Part shown: positions 54,119 to 64,000 of the stretch, piece after piece | Layout: each line of letters opens with the position of its first letter | How positions within the stretch are numbered: the stretch's first letter is position 1 | The notes under the pieces: generated by a model | The model's input: the letters and a program-made list of their open reading frames with translations, nothing else | What the model was told of the DNA's origin: nothing | Database searches by the model: none | Assembly: GCA_947166385.1 (NCBI GenBank) | Contig: CAMVEB010000002.1 | Span: 151,307 to 215,306, forward strand | Origin: an uncultured Clostridia bacterium | Lineage (GTDB): Bacteria > Bacillota > Clostridia > Christensenellales > Aristaeellaceae | DNA length: 64,000 nt | Direction: 5' to 3' | Translations under genes and position numbers: made by a program

Positions 54119-54888
54119 TCAGCCTGAAGAACCCAAAGCAGATCGCAAAAATGCGGGATGCCGGGAAAATCCTGCGCGAGGTGGAGGACGAAGTCCGGCT
54201 GGCAATCCGGCCGGGCGTCTCCACCCTCGAACTGGATACCCTGGCTGAAAAACTGATCCGCAGAAACCACGCAATCCCTTCCTCGCTGAACTATGAAGGA
54301 TATCCGGGTTCCATCTGCGCCAGCATTAATGACGAAGTGGTTCACGGGATTCCGAGCGAGAAACGGATTCTGCAGGAAGGCGACCTGATCAGCGTGGACT
54401 GCACGTTGTTGCTGGACGGATGGCAGGCGGACTCGGCTTTTACGGCCGGTGTCGGTCAGATCAGCGAGAAAGCGGCAAAACTGATTCAGGTCACTGAGGA
54501 ATGTTTCTGGTTCGGCGTACGTCAGTGCGTGATTGGGAACAGACTGGGAGACGTAGGAGCAGCCATTGATGCTCATGCCCGGATAAACGGCTTTTCTGTC
54601 ATCCGGGACTTTACCGGTCACGGAATCGGAAAAGCCATGCATGAAGATCCTGCGGTGTTTAACTTCGGAGACCCCGGGAGAGGGCTGCGGCTGCGCCGCG
54701 GAATGACACTGGCTGTGGAGCCCATGATTGCGATGGGCGACTGGCACCTGACGATTGATGAAGACGGGTGGTGTGCCAGAACGGTGGATCATTCCTGGTG
54801 CGCTCATTACGAACACACCATTGCGATCACAGAAGACGGGCTTCCCGAAATTCTGACGCTGCCGGGGTTCACCTGGGAGGCAGTATGA
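54115..54888 (+). CDS. map: methionine aminopeptidase type I
   Basis: 257 residues, start overlapping adk (ATGA). Removes N-terminal Met from nascent proteins. Metal ligands lie in the DCTLLLDGWQADSAFT segment, DFTGHGIGK, and MTLAVEPMI. Usual position between adk and infA. Confidence 0.97.
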   Translation: MISLKNPKQIAKMRDAGKILREVEDEVRLAIRPGVSTLELDTLAEKLIRRNHAIPSSLNYEGYPGSICASINDEVVHGIPSEKRILQEGDLISVDCTLLLDGWQADSAFTAGVGQISEKAAKLIQVTEECFWFGVRQCVIGNRLGDVGAAIDAHARINGFSVIRDFTGHGIGKAMHEDPAVFNFGDPGRGLRLRRGMTLAVEPMIAMGDWHLTIDEDGWCARTVDHSWCAHYEHTIAITEDGLPEILTLPGFTWEAV

Positions 54889-55190
54889 TGAAGGAGCCTT
54901 TTTCCCTCGAACGAGGACGCGTGGTCGAGAGCACACAGGGCCGGGACAAGGGAAAATACTTCCTGGTTCTGGAACAGTGCGGGAAAGACGCTGTGATGAT
55001 TGCAGATGGGTCGCATCATAAGCTGTCTGCCCCGAAGAAGAAAAATACGAAACACCTTCGCGCGAAACCGGTTCTGATTGACTGGGAAACGATCCGCCCT
55101 GAGGGCGGAAAAGTTCAGGACAGCGACCTCAGAAGGGCGCTGGAGAATCACGGATTCGCCGGGGAACGCTCGCTGTGCAAGGAGGGCTGA
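54885..55190 (+). CDS. KOW domain RNA-binding protein (L14e-like)
   Basis: 101 residues from ATG 54885, overlapping the map stop; GGGAGG is 4 bases upstream. The N-terminal KOW motif [19 protein letters not shown] resembles L14e/L27e of archaea. Basic residues follow ([14 protein letters not shown]), then an acidic helix. The protein is found between map and infA in many Clostridia. It probably binds rRNA or a ribosome assembly intermediate; no precise role is known. Confidence 0.88.
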   Translation: MMKEPFSLERGRVVESTQGRDKGKYFLVLEQCGKDAVMIADGSHHKLSAPKKKNTKHLRAKPVLIDWETIRPEGGKVQDSDLRRALENHGFAGERSLCKEG

Positions 55191-55194
55191 TCTT

Positions 55195-55552
<358 letters not shown>

Positions 55553-55562
55553 GAAACAGAAA

Positions 55563-55596
55563 GAAAACCGTCGGTGGGAATCCACCGGCGTTTTTC
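55563..55596 (+). terminator. terminator closing the S10-spc operon
   Basis: Stem with core CGGTGG/CCACCG and GAAT loop, extended by wobble and A/T pairs, then TTTTTC (55591-55596). It ends the operon immediately after rpmJ. Confidence 0.8.
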
Positions 55597-55625
55597 TTTA
55601 CGAACAGAAGCGACTGTGGTAGAAT
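55597..55625 (+). promoter_or_regulatory. sigma-A promoter for the membrane protein-uvrC unit
   Basis: TTTACG (55597-55602), 17-base spacer, TAGAAT (55620-55625), 24 bases before the start. Confidence 0.7.
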
Positions 55626-55649
55626 GAGGACAGAACGGAGGATTATCGG

Positions 55650-56129
55650 ATGTACAGACGTTATTCGCAGGCAAACGGAAACGCCCTCTCCCTGTCCCAG
55701 ATGAAAAGGAATCGTCTTAAGGACCTGCTCATTCTGTTGCTTCTTGCAATGCTGGCAGCAGCCCTGGTGGTGGGAATTCCGGCGGTACAGCAGCGCTCAG
55801 CCACGCGTGATCTGCATATCCAGCGGATGCGGACGGAGTGTGATGAGGCAATCCGTCAGACGTCGACGCTCAGCCGCAATGCAGGGGCGGATTCCGCCGC
55901 CCTTCTGGCCAGAATCCGCAGCAATATCTATGCGATTCGGATGATGAATACCCTGAGCAACGCCCAGGGCGGGGGAATTCTGATTTCGGAGGATCGCATG
56001 ACGACCCTGCTGAACACGGTGGATCGATACCTGACCTATCTAACCACCGGAATGGAAACAGGAGAATACCAGACCAGTCTGCAAACCGCCCTGGAAGAGC
56101 TGCAGGAGGCTCTGAACGCGATAAAGTAA
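55650..56129 (+). CDS. small single-pass membrane protein of unknown function
   Basis: 159 residues; ACGGAGGA precedes the ATG. A polar N-terminus, one transmembrane helix at about residues 26-46 (DLLILLLLAMLAAALVVGIP) and a ~110-residue helical outside part rich in Arg, Thr and Gln (RDLHIQRMRTECDEAIRQTS, then LNTVDRYLTYLTTG). No family is recognised. It ends one base before uvrC and shares its promoter, so the two are co-expressed, but no functional link is known. Confidence 0.72.
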   Translation: MYRRYSQANGNALSLSQMKRNRLKDLLILLLLAMLAAALVVGIPAVQQRSATRDLHIQRMRTECDEAIRQTSTLSRNAGADSAALLARIRSNIYAIRMMNTLSNAQGGGILISEDRMTTLLNTVDRYLTYLTTGMETGEYQTSLQTALEELQEALNAIK

Positions 56130-56130
56130 C

Positions 56131-57987
56131 ATGAAATACTGGGGAGAAAAACTCGAAGAAAAAATCAGAATGCTGCCGGATTCTCCCGGATGCTATCTTA
56201 TGAAGGACCGGGACGGTGCAATTATCTATGTGGGAAAAGCGGTGAATCTGAAAAACCGTGTCCGCAGCTATTTCCGCGATACGGCGCATACGCCCAAAGT
56301 GGAAGCCATGATTTCCCATATTGATGATTTTGACATCCTTCTTTGCGAAACCAACCTGGAGGCGCTGATCCTCGAATGCAATCTGATCAAACGCCATAAA
56401 CCGTATTATAATATTCTCCTGAAGGACGATAAGCACTACCCGTATCTGAAGGTGGATCTGCACCAGCCGTATCCCCGGCTGGAAATCTGCCGGCGCATTG
56501 AAAAAGACGGCGCGAAATACTTTGGCCCCTATATTGGGGCCAATGCTGTGCGCCAGGTCATTGAGGCAGTTCGGGATGTGTTTCCGATCCGTTCCTGCCG
56601 GCAGGTTCTGCCTCCGAAAACACCGAAGCGTCCCTGTGTGAACTGGGATATCGGCCGTTGTCTCGCACCCTGCGCGGGGAAATGCACTGAACCGGATTAC
56701 CGGGAAATGATCAACGGCGTCATGCATTTCCTCGGAGGGGATTACGCGTCAGTTCTCGAGAAACTGCAGCAGGAGATGGAGGAAGCTGCCGGCGCCATGC
56801 GCTATGAAAAAGCAGCAAAGATCCGCGATAAGATCCGGGATGTCCGCGGCCTGATGGAACGACAGATTGCCCTGCGTACGGATAACAGCGAACAGGATCT
56901 GATCGCCGTGGCTCAGGATGGACTGGATGCTATGGTGCAGTTGCTCTATGTCCGCGGCGGCCGTATGATCGGCGGAGACCAGTTTCCCCTTCCCCGGGAA
57001 GGCGCGGAAGATCCCGGCGAGGTGCTGGCCGGATTCATGACACAGTATTATGAAACCGCAGGCCTGATTCCGCGCAATGTGCTCTGCCAGCAGCTTCCTC
57101 CGGGCATGCCGGAGCAGCTGGAAATCTGGCTCAGACAGAAGAAGGGTTCCGCGGTCACGGTAGCAACTCCCCGCAAGGGCGAGAAGCATGACCTGATCCT
57201 GCTGGCGGAGCGCAATGCAGCAGACGCGCTGAAGAAGCGCGATGCCCGGCGCGCGGTGCGGGAGGAGCGCACGACCGGCGCCGCCGAGAAACTGGGGAAG
57301 ATCCTGGGCATGCAGCGTTACCCCCGCCGCATCGAAGGGTATGATATTTCAAATACCCAGGGTGATCAGAGTGTCGCGGCTATGGTCGTTTTTGTGGATG
57401 GAGAGCCAGCCCGGAAGGAATACCGTCATTTCCGGATCAGGACGGTGGAAGGAGCGGACGACTTTGCTTCTCTTTATGAGACACTTTCCCGGCGATACGC
57501 CCATGCGCTGCGGGAAAAGCAGGAGAGCGGAAATAACCATCATTTTTCAGAACTGCCGGATCTCATTCTGATTGACGGCGGTCCGCAGCAGTTACGATTT
57601 GCACGACAGGCGATCCTGGATCTCGGCCTGGAACCACCGGATATGTTCGGGTTGGCTGAGAAGCAGGAGGAAATCTGGCTTCCCGGGGCGGATCAGCCCA
57701 TCCTGCTGGATCACAGAACCCCGGAGCTCCAACTGGTTCAGCGTATCCGGGATGAAGCGCACCGGTTCGGTATCATTCACCATCGAAAGTTACGGGAAAA
57801 GGCATCGCTGCATTCCCGTCTGGAGGAGATCCCGGGCATTGGCCCGGCACGCCGCCGGGAGCTGCTGAAGGCTTTCGGCAGCCTGAAGGCAATCCGGGAA
57901 GCAGATCTGGAAGCGCTCGAGAAAGTCCGGGGAATGAATCGACCGGCTGCGGAGGCGGTTCTCCGCTGGAGCGGACGGGATGAATAG
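56131..57987 (+). CDS. uvrC: excinuclease ABC subunit C
   Basis: 618 residues, full length. Makes both incisions in nucleotide excision repair. The GIY-YIG nuclease (1-~95) shows PDSPGCYLMKD and IIYVGKA...RVRSYF. RPCVNWDIGRCLAPC is a Cys-rich region. A UVR (UvrB-binding) motif is at ~200-235 (AGAMRYEKAAKIRDKI). The RNase H-like 3' nuclease domain has GYDISNTQGDQSVAAMVVF and LILIDGGPQQL, and a helix-hairpin-helix pair ends the protein (EEIPGIGPARRRELLKAFGS). Located after the small membrane protein. Confidence 0.97.
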   Translation: MKYWGEKLEEKIRMLPDSPGCYLMKDRDGAIIYVGKAVNLKNRVRSYFRDTAHTPKVEAMISHIDDFDILLCETNLEALILECNLIKRHKPYYNILLKDDKHYPYLKVDLHQPYPRLEICRRIEKDGAKYFGPYIGANAVRQVIEAVRDVFPIRSCRQVLPPKTPKRPCVNWDIGRCLAPCAGKCTEPDYREMINGVMHFLGGDYASVLEKLQQEMEEAAGAMRYEKAAKIRDKIRDVRGLMERQIALRTDNSEQDLIAVAQDGLDAMVQLLYVRGGRMIGGDQFPLPREGAEDPGEVLAGFMTQYYETAGLIPRNVLCQQLPPGMPEQLEIWLRQKKGSAVTVATPRKGEKHDLILLAERNAADALKKRDARRAVREERTTGAAEKLGKILGMQRYPRRIEGYDISNTQGDQSVAAMVVFVDGEPARKEYRHFRIRTVEGADDFASLYETLSRRYAHALREKQESGNNHHFSELPDLILIDGGPQQLRFARQAILDLGLEPPDMFGLAEKQEEIWLPGADQPILLDHRTPELQLVQRIRDEAHRFGIIHHRKLREKASLHSRLEEIPGIGPARRRELLKAFGSLKAIREADLEALEKVRGMNRPAAEAVLRWSGRDE

Positions 57988-58007
57988 GGAGAAACCGCAT
58001 CTTCTGC

Positions 58008-58036
58008 TTGAAAGCGTGCCCTGTTCGTGCCATAAT
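58008..58036 (+). promoter_or_regulatory. sigma-A promoter for the 96-residue unknown gene
   Basis: TTGAAA (58008-58013), 17-base spacer, CATAAT (58031-58036), 27 bases before the start codon. Confidence 0.6.
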
Positions 58037-58063
58037 AGGCAACAGAGAAAGGAAGGGAAGGTT

Positions 58064-58354
58064 ATGGCTACTGCTCTCTGGGTAAAAACCGTCCGCCATC
58101 ACCGGACAGACCGGCAGACCACTGTGCCCTGTATACGGGGTGAAGCGCATGCCGCTCTGCACGATGCCTGCCATGATCTTGATTTACCGGAACCGATCTG
58201 GCTGGACAAAAACGAGCGGGAATGGGAAGAGTTCGGCATGACACGGTTCCTGCCGGATGCCTTCTTTGAAGAGGTGCCCTTTGAGCGCCTGGAAATTGAG
58301 TTTATTGATCCGGATGCTCCGAAAAAGAAAAGCCGGGATCCGAGAAACGCGTAA
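58064..58354 (+). CDS. small conserved-looking protein of unknown function
   Basis: 96 residues; AAAGGAAGGGAAGG precedes the ATG. No known domain is recognised. It begins ALWVKTVRHHRTDRQ and has a WLDKNEREWEEFGMTRFLPD core, then FERLEIEFIDPD and a basic tail (KKKSRDPR). The composition (Trp, His, acidic middle, basic end) and good coding character suggest a real cytoplasmic protein. It lies between uvrC and the dipeptidase gene with its own promoter. Confidence 0.7.
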   Translation: MATALWVKTVRHHRTDRQTTVPCIRGEAHAALHDACHDLDLPEPIWLDKNEREWEEFGMTRFLPDAFFEEVPFERLEIEFIDPDAPKKKSRDPRNA

Positions 58355-58388
58355 AGGAGAGTCCGCATCCGCGGACGGAGGAAACAGG

Positions 58389-59753
58389 ATGGATCAGAAA
58401 GTATACGATTTACTGGACAGTTACCGGGAGGAAATGACGGAGATGCTGAAACGCTGGGTCCGCATCCCATCTGTGCGGGCTGATGCGCAGGAAGGCGCTC
58501 CCTTTGGCCCGGATACCCTGCGGATGCTTCAGCAGGCGGGCAGTGACGCGGAGAGCCTGGGTTTTCCTGTCCGCTATTTTGACGGGTACGCCTGTGATAT
58601 CACCCTCGGAACCGCAGAAGAAAAGATTGCCGTTCTGGGCCATCTTGATGTGGTGCCGGTGGGCGACGGATGGACCCGTCCTCCTTTTGATGCCGTGCAG
58701 GAAGGCAACCGTGTTTATGGCCGCGGCACAGAGGATGACAAAGGCCCGTGCATTGCGGCGCTCTTTGCGATGCGCGCGATCCGGGAAGCCGGAATTTCGC
58801 TATCCCGGCGCTCCATTCGTATGATTCTTGGCTGCAGCGAGGAGACCGAATGGCAGGATATGGAATACTATACTGCCCATACGGAAATGCCGGAGCTTGG
58901 CTTCAGTCCGGATGCCTCCTTCCCGGTCATCAATACAGAGAAAGGCCTCCTGCAGATGCTGCTGAGCTTTGCGGATCCGGCCTCCGGCCTCCGGGTGCTG
59001 GAACTTGCTACTGGTGACCGTCCGAATGTTATTCCGGGAACCTGTTCAGCCCGCTTTGCCGGCGGACAGGATCTGGCTGACAGGATTCACGCCTGGTCGC
59101 AGCGCACCGGCCTGCCGGTTTCCGCAGTGGTGGAGGAAGGCAGTATCCGGGTGACTGCCGATGGAATCCCTGGCCACGCTGCCATGCCGGAAGGCAGGCG
59201 GAACGCAATTGGTATGATGCTCAGCCTGATGAAGGATCTTGGAGCGGAAGGCGCGCTCCAGACGCTTGCCTCTGCCGTCGGCATGGAGTATGACGGACGC
59301 AGTTTGGGTATCGCCTGCAGGGATGAAGTTTCCGGTCCGCTTACCTGCAATATCGGAATCCTCCGGAAGGATGGGGATTGCTGGACGGCAACGTTGGACT
59401 GCCGCTGCCCGATCACGTCGGACCTTGATGCCCTTCTCCATACAGCAGCGGAGCATCTGCCCGGTATCGATATGCAGGTTATCACAAAGAAGGAAGCACA
59501 TCACGTGCCTGCAGAAGGAGAACTGGTGTCCGAGCTTCTTGCGGCCTATGAGGAGGAAACCGGGCTGAAGGGAGAGGCCGTTGCCATCGGCGGAGGTACC
59601 TATGCAAAGGTTCTGAAACAGGGAGTGGCATTCGGCGCGCTCTTCCCGGATCAGGAGGAACTGGCCCACCAGGCGGATGAGTATTACGACCTGGATTCCA
59701 TGGTAAAAGCGGCGAAGATTTTTGCCAATGCCCTGATTCGCCTGGCACAGTAA
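58389..59753 (+). CDS. pepV: M20-family dipeptidase, PepV-like
   Basis: 454 residues, typical of PepV/Sapep. A cytoplasmic di-zinc aminopeptidase for dipeptides. Metal ligands: GHLDVVPVGDGW (His and Asp), GRGTEDDKGP (bridging Asp), then EETEWQDM (catalytic Glu) and a late GGGTYAK region with HQADE. ATG 58389 after GGACGGAGGA, where an upstream short inverted repeat GTCCGC/GCGGAC could partly mask the site. Follows the unknown gene by 34 bases. Confidence 0.94.
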   Translation: MDQKVYDLLDSYREEMTEMLKRWVRIPSVRADAQEGAPFGPDTLRMLQQAGSDAESLGFPVRYFDGYACDITLGTAEEKIAVLGHLDVVPVGDGWTRPPFDAVQEGNRVYGRGTEDDKGPCIAALFAMRAIREAGISLSRRSIRMILGCSEETEWQDMEYYTAHTEMPELGFSPDASFPVINTEKGLLQMLLSFADPASGLRVLELATGDRPNVIPGTCSARFAGGQDLADRIHAWSQRTGLPVSAVVEEGSIRVTADGIPGHAAMPEGRRNAIGMMLSLMKDLGAEGALQTLASAVGMEYDGRSLGIACRDEVSGPLTCNIGILRKDGDCWTATLDCRCPITSDLDALLHTAAEHLPGIDMQVITKKEAHHVPAEGELVSELLAAYEEETGLKGEAVAIGGGTYAKVLKQGVAFGALFPDQEELAHQADEYYDLDSMVKAAKIFANALIRLAQ

Positions 59754-59793
59754 TGACTCGGAAAAGACTGATGAATGGGAGTGCAGCAGAAAG

Positions 59794-61401
59794 ATGATTA
59801 CAGTAAGCAATGTTTCTCTGACCTTCGGCGGTCAAAAGCTTTTTTCAGGCGCAGATCTGAAATTTCTTCCCGGTAACTGTTACGGCATCATCGGAGCCAA
59901 CGGGGCCGGCAAATCCACTTTTCTGAAGATTCTCAGCGGTGAGCTGGAGCCCACCACAGGCTCAGTCTCCATCCCGCCAACGGAACGAATGAGTACCCTG
60001 AAGCAGGACCAGTTCATGTATGATGCTTATCCTGTTATGGATACGGTGATCATGGGTAACAAGCGCCTTTATGATATCATGCAGGAGAAAGATGCCCTTT
60101 ATGCCAAGCCAGATTTCAGTGAAGCGGACGGAGAAAAAGCCGCCGAGCTGGAGGGAGAGTTTGCTGAGATGGACGGCTGGAATGCGGAAAGCGACGCAGC
60201 CACCCTGCTCACCGGTCTGGGTATTCCTGCAGAACAGCATACTATCATGATGGGTGAACTGCAGGCCGGTGACAAGTTCAAAGTCCTTCTGGCCCAGGCT
60301 CTTTTCGGCAATCCGGATATCCTGCTTCTGGATGAACCTACCAACAACCTGGATAACCGTTCCGTTGCCTGGCTGGAAGATTTCCTGATGGATTTCCCCG
60401 GCACGCTGATTGTGGTCAGCCATGACCGCTGGTTCCTGAACAACGTCTGTACCCATATTGTGGATATTGATTATAACCAGGTCAAGCTTTATGTCGGCAA
60501 CTATGATTTCTGGTATGAATCCAGCAAAATGATGCAGGCCCTGATGAATGACCAGAAAAAGCGCCGTGAGGATAAGATCCGGGAGCTGCAGGCTTTCATC
60601 CAACGCTTTTCCAGCAACAAGTCCAAGGCCAAGCAGGCGACGAGCCGCCGCAAGCTGCTGGACCAGCTGACTATCGAGCAGATGCCTGCTTCCAGCCGCC
60701 GCTATCCCTGGGTGGCTTTTACCCCGGATCGGGAGGCCGGCAAGGATATCCTGCAGGTCACGGATCTGTGCTATACCCAGGACGGCGTACAGCTTCTGAA
60801 AAACGTATCGTTTCTGGTGACCAAGGGGCAGAAAATTGCGCTTGTCGGCAATGAGCAGGCGCAGACTGCCCTTTTCCGGATCCTGGCGGAGGAAATCCAG
60901 CCGGACAGCGGCACGGTTAAGTGGGGTGTCACGATCTCGACCAGTTATTTTCCCAAAGACAACAGCAGGTACTTTGATGGCTGCGACCTGACCATGATGC
61001 AATGGTTTGCCCAGTATTCTCCGGAACAGCTGGAAACGTATATGCGTGGATTTCTGGGACGCATGCTCTTCAGCGGTGACGATGTTTACAAGCCTGTCAG
61101 CGTTCTTTCCGGCGGTGAGAAGGTTCGTTGCATGCTCAGTCGTATGATGCTGTCCGGGGCGAATTTCCTGATGCTCGACCAGCCGACAAACCACCTGGAC
61201 CTGGAGTCTATCACCGCCGTGAACAACGGTCTCATCAATTTCCCGGGCAATGTGATCTTTACCAGTCAGGATCACCAGTTCATCTCGACGGTCGCTGACC
61301 GCATCATCGAGATCCGGCCGGATGGAACCATTGCCGATTACCTCTGCAATTATGAGGAATATCTTGAGAAAATAAAGGAAACGTTTGCGCCTTCAAAGTA
61401 A
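59794..61401 (+). CDS. ABC-F family ATPase, YbiT/YkpA-like
   Basis: 535 residues. Two ABC ATPase domains on one chain, no membrane segments: Walker [10 protein letters not shown], Walker [13 protein letters not shown] and [11 protein letters not shown], second signature LSGGEKVR, and the first one replaced by a less standard [10 protein letters not shown]. The second Walker A region ([12 protein letters not shown]) is degenerate as in YbiT-type proteins. [20 protein letters not shown] in the linker is diagnostic. Acts on the ribosome by family knowledge; precise role unknown. Confidence 0.92.
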   Translation: MITVSNVSLTFGGQKLFSGADLKFLPGNCYGIIGANGAGKSTFLKILSGELEPTTGSVSIPPTERMSTLKQDQFMYDAYPVMDTVIMGNKRLYDIMQEKDALYAKPDFSEADGEKAAELEGEFAEMDGWNAESDAATLLTGLGIPAEQHTIMMGELQAGDKFKVLLAQALFGNPDILLLDEPTNNLDNRSVAWLEDFLMDFPGTLIVVSHDRWFLNNVCTHIVDIDYNQVKLYVGNYDFWYESSKMMQALMNDQKKRREDKIRELQAFIQRFSSNKSKAKQATSRRKLLDQLTIEQMPASSRRYPWVAFTPDREAGKDILQVTDLCYTQDGVQLLKNVSFLVTKGQKIALVGNEQAQTALFRILAEEIQPDSGTVKWGVTISTSYFPKDNSRYFDGCDLTMMQWFAQYSPEQLETYMRGFLGRMLFSGDDVYKPVSVLSGGEKVRCMLSRMMLSGANFLMLDQPTNHLDLESITAVNNGLINFPGNVIFTSQDHQFISTVADRIIEIRPDGTIADYLCNYEEYLEKIKETFAPSK

Positions 61402-61413
61402 GTGTGATATACT
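61385..61413 (+). promoter_or_regulatory. sigma-A promoter for the GH94 gene
   Basis: TTGCGC (61385-61390), 17-base spacer, TATACT (61408-61413), starting inside the end of the ABC-F gene and 50 bases before the GH94 start. Confidence 0.6.
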
Positions 61414-61463
61414 GTCTAAAAGACCGTTTCCAGACGGACAAATCACAGGAGGGAGACTGCTCC

Positions 61464-63908
61464 ATGAAATTCGGCCATTTTGATGACAAAGCGCGGGAGT
61501 ACGTGATTGACACACCCCGTACTCCTTATCCTTGGATTAATTATCTCGGCTGTGAGAAATTCTTCGGCATTATCAGCAATACTGCCGGCGGCTACTGCTT
61601 CTATCGGGACGCGCGGCTTCGCCGGATCACACGCTACCGGTATAACAATATGCCGGTGGATAACGGCGGGCGCTACTTCTATGTCAAGGACGGGGATACC
61701 GTCTGGAATCCAGGCTGGAAGCCTGTCAAGACGGAGCTGGACGAGTATTCCTGCCGTCACGGGATGGGTTATACCGTCATTACCGGGAAGAAGAACGGTC
61801 TCAAGGCTTCCCAGCTCAGTTTCGTTCCCATGGGATTTGATGCGGAGGTACACCAGATCACCCTGACCAACGAGTCGGCCGCGGCGAAGGATGTTATCCT
61901 GACCAGCTTTGTGGAGTTCTGTCTCTGGAACGCTCAGGACGATATGCTGAATTTCCAGCGCAATTTCTCAACCGGTGAGGTCGAGGTGGAGGACGGCGTA
62001 GTCTATCATAAGACGGAGTACCGTGAACGCCGGAACCATTATTCCTTCTATGCGGTCAATGCTCCGGTGTCCGGCTTTGATACCGATATGGAAACATTCC
62101 TGGGCATGTACAACGGCTTTGAAAATCCCCAGTCGGTCATGACCGGCAAAATGGGTAATTCCGTGGCGTCCGGCTGGCAGCCCATGGCGGCACACCAGAT
62201 CAAGGTTCATCTGGATCAGGGAGAATCGAAGAAGTTCAATTTTGTCCTCGGTTATGTCGAGCTTCCAGAGGAAGAAAAATGGGAGAAAAAGGGCATTATT
62301 AACAAGAAACCCGCGAAGGAAATGCTTGCCAACCTTTCTTCCGATGAACAGATCGACAGAGCTTTTGCTGATCTGAAGAAGCATTGGGATAATCTTCTCA
62401 GCGCCTATACGCTTACCTCTTCCGAGGAGAAGCTGAACCGCATGGTCAATATCTGGAATCCCTATCAGTGCATGGTCACCTTCAATATGTCCCGCAGCAC
62501 CTCCATGTTCGAAAGCGGTATCGGCCGCGGTATGGGCTTCCGTGATTCCAGTCAGGATCTTCTTGGCTTTGTCCATCAGATTCCGGAGCGTGCCCGCGAG
62601 CGCATTCTTGATATTGCTGCCACGCAGTTCCGGGACGGCGGATGCTACCATCAGTATCAACCCCTGACCAAGAAGGGCAACAATGATATCGGCGGCGGTT
62701 TCAATGATGATCCGCTCTGGCTGATCGCCGGCACGGCAGCCTATATCAAGGAGACGGGTGATTTCGCCATTCTGGATGCGGCCACCCCTTATGACTGCAA
62801 TCCCGATGACTGCGGCACTCTGCTGGAGCACCTTGAAGCCAGTTTCATGCATGTGGTCAATAACAAAGGACCGCACGGTCTGCCCCTGATCGGCCGCGCC
62901 GACTGGAATGACTGTCTGAATCTCAACTGCTATTCTGATACGCCGGATGAGAGCTTCCAGACTTTCTCAAATCCGAACGCGCCGGATGAGCGTGTGGCGG
63001 AATCTGTCCTGATTGCCGGTATGTTTATTTCCATCGGACCGGAGCTGGTGGCGATCGAACGCCGCCGCGGCAACACCGCGAAGGCAGATGAATATCAGCG
63101 CTATATTGATGAAATGACCTGCGCTGTGGAAAAGGACGGCTGGGACGGCGAATGGTTTGTCCGCGCCTATGATGCCATGGGCCACAAGGTCGGCAGCAAG
63201 GAGTGCGAGGATGGCAAGATCTTTATCGAATCCCAGGGCTACTGTGTCATGGCCGGTGTCGGCGTAGAAAACGGCAAAGCGGAAAAGGCGCTGGAGAGCG
63301 TCCATAAGTACCTGGAGACTGAGCATGGCATCGTCCTTCTGCAGCCCGCTTACAGCGAGTATCACCTTGAACTGGGCGAGGTCAGTTCCTATCCGCCGGG
63401 ATACAAGGAGAACGCCGGCATCTTCTGCCATAACAATCCTTGGATTATTGCCGCGGAGACTGTGGTCGGCCATGGCGACCGTGCCTTTGATCTCTACAGC
63501 CGCATTGCTCCCGCCTGGCGGGAGGAAATCTCCGATCTGCACAAGATGGAGCCTTATGTCTACAGCCAGATGATCGCCGGCAAGGACGCGAAGAACTTCG
63601 GGCAGGCCAAAAACTCCTGGCTTACCGGTACCGCCGCCTGGAACTTCTACGTTATCAGCAATTACATCCTCGGCATCAAGCCGGACTGGGACGGCCTGAA
63701 GATTGATCCCTGCATCCCGCATTCCTGGGACGGATATCAGGTCAGCCGCCGCTTCCGCAATGCTGTTTACGATATTTCCATTCAAAACCCGCAGCATGTC
63801 TGCCGCGGCGTGAAGGAAGTCACCGTGGACGGAAAGAAGATCGAAGGGAACGTCCTTCCGGTCTTTGCTGACGGGAAAAACCATCAGGTGGAAGTTGTCC
63901 TCGGATAA
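61464..63908 (+). CDS. GH94 cellobiose phosphorylase
   Basis: 814 residues, the length of known cellobiose phosphorylases. Splits cellobiose with phosphate into glucose 1-phosphate and glucose, saving ATP during cellulose use; the glucose 1-phosphate could feed glycogen made by the GlgA-type enzyme. The N-terminal beta-sandwich begins [17 protein letters not shown]. The (alpha/alpha)6 barrel contains [40 protein letters not shown] and RADWNDCLN (Asp480/Asp483 region with the general acid), then [11 protein letters not shown] and [29 protein letters not shown] precedes the ATG. Cytoplasmic, no signal peptide. Confidence 0.95.
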   Translation: MKFGHFDDKAREYVIDTPRTPYPWINYLGCEKFFGIISNTAGGYCFYRDARLRRITRYRYNNMPVDNGGRYFYVKDGDTVWNPGWKPVKTELDEYSCRHGMGYTVITGKKNGLKASQLSFVPMGFDAEVHQITLTNESAAAKDVILTSFVEFCLWNAQDDMLNFQRNFSTGEVEVEDGVVYHKTEYRERRNHYSFYAVNAPVSGFDTDMETFLGMYNGFENPQSVMTGKMGNSVASGWQPMAAHQIKVHLDQGESKKFNFVLGYVELPEEEKWEKKGIINKKPAKEMLANLSSDEQIDRAFADLKKHWDNLLSAYTLTSSEEKLNRMVNIWNPYQCMVTFNMSRSTSMFESGIGRGMGFRDSSQDLLGFVHQIPERARERILDIAATQFRDGGCYHQYQPLTKKGNNDIGGGFNDDPLWLIAGTAAYIKETGDFAILDAATPYDCNPDDCGTLLEHLEASFMHVVNNKGPHGLPLIGRADWNDCLNLNCYSDTPDESFQTFSNPNAPDERVAESVLIAGMFISIGPELVAIERRRGNTAKADEYQRYIDEMTCAVEKDGWDGEWFVRAYDAMGHKVGSKECEDGKIFIESQGYCVMAGVGVENGKAEKALESVHKYLETEHGIVLLQPAYSEYHLELGEVSSYPPGYKENAGIFCHNNPWIIAAETVVGHGDRAFDLYSRIAPAWREEISDLHKMEPYVYSQMIAGKDAKNFGQAKNSWLTGTAAWNFYVISNYILGIKPDWDGLKIDPCIPHSWDGYQVSRRFRNAVYDISIQNPQHVCRGVKEVTVDGKKIEGNVLPVFADGKNHQVEVVLG

Positions 63909-63942
63909 ATCATCAGGAAACCTCAAAAACGGGCCCCGGCAT

Positions 63943-63978
63943 TTTGCCAATGTCATTCAGATAATGACATTAGGCAAA
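63943..63978. repeat. 15-bp inverted repeat at the window end, role unknown
   Basis: TTTGCC-AATGTCATT (63943-63957) pairs with AATGACATT-a-GGCAAA (63963-63978) around the loop CAGAT, with one bulged base. There is no T-run on either side, so it is a weak terminator candidate or an operator for the next gene beyond the window. Confidence 0.6.
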
Positions 63979-64000
63979 GGGCACAGGAGACTGACTATCA

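Overview
The window reads as chromosomal DNA from a Gram-positive, GC-rich member of the Bacillota, most likely class Clostridia. The evidence is the S10-spc ribosomal gene order followed by secY, adk, map, a KOW protein, infA and rpmJ, the zinc-binding (type Z) S14, split transketolase subunits, a stand-alone MetH reactivation protein, DUF4867/DUF4358/GerMN/CotH families, and AGGAGG-type ribosome binding sites. A rumen or gut Christensenellales-type organism (Aristaeella-like) would fit, but that is a guess from style, not from a search. No phage, transposon or CRISPR array is visible; this is core chromosome with accessory surface genes.

Layout. 1-3.9 kb: end of a GH4 glycosidase, then RNA modification genes (RlmI-like methyltransferase, RluA-type pseudouridine synthase, tgt) and DUF4867. 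4-8.5 kb: M32 carboxypeptidase (minus strand), tRNA-Ala(GGC), an amidohydrolase and a glycogen synthase carrying an SCP2-like tail. 8.5-12.4 kb: one-carbon/methionine operon metF, MetH reactivation protein, metH. 12.5-15.8 kb: sodium:solute symporter and a secreted CotH-family protein on the minus strand. 15.9-19.7 kb: a TPP riboswitch with terminator heading a thiamine operon (thiamine-binding protein, ThiX/ThiY/ThiZ-like ABC transporter, thiamine pyrophosphokinase). 19.8-26.4 kb: a DUF3048 lipoprotein, then an OmpR-type two-component system, a three-repeat GerMN lipoprotein and an HtrA protease whose promoter carries tandem 11-bp repeats. 26.5-31.1 kb: prs, rpiB, a Zn/Mn-type ABC transporter lacking its binding protein, and azlCD.

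31.2-42.6 kb is one long colinear block with no visible internal terminator: parA-parB, a sugar-phosphate transferase, transketolase N and C subunits, LicD, a WalJ-like hydrolase, an ABC-F ATPase, then a surface O-acylation module (SGNH hydrolase, DUF4358 lipoprotein, MBOAT, DHHW protein). 42.8-55.6 kb is the S10-spc supercluster from rpsJ to rpmJ behind a strong promoter and a structured leader. It stops at rpmJ with a terminator, so the usual rpsM-rpsK-rpsD-rpoA-rplQ tail is not here. 55.6-64 kb: a small membrane protein with uvrC, a 96-residue unknown, a PepV-type dipeptidase, a YbiT-like ABC-F ATPase and a GH94 cellobiose phosphorylase, ending in an unexplained hairpin.

No wholly new system is proven by reading alone. 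The best leads are the glycogen synthase-SCP2 fusion, the two-component/GerMN/HtrA unit with its operator-like repeats, the pentose-metabolism genes embedded among surface-glycan genes beside parAB, and the S10 leader. Starts were chosen from ribosome binding sites and family length, and several genes use TTG or GTG.
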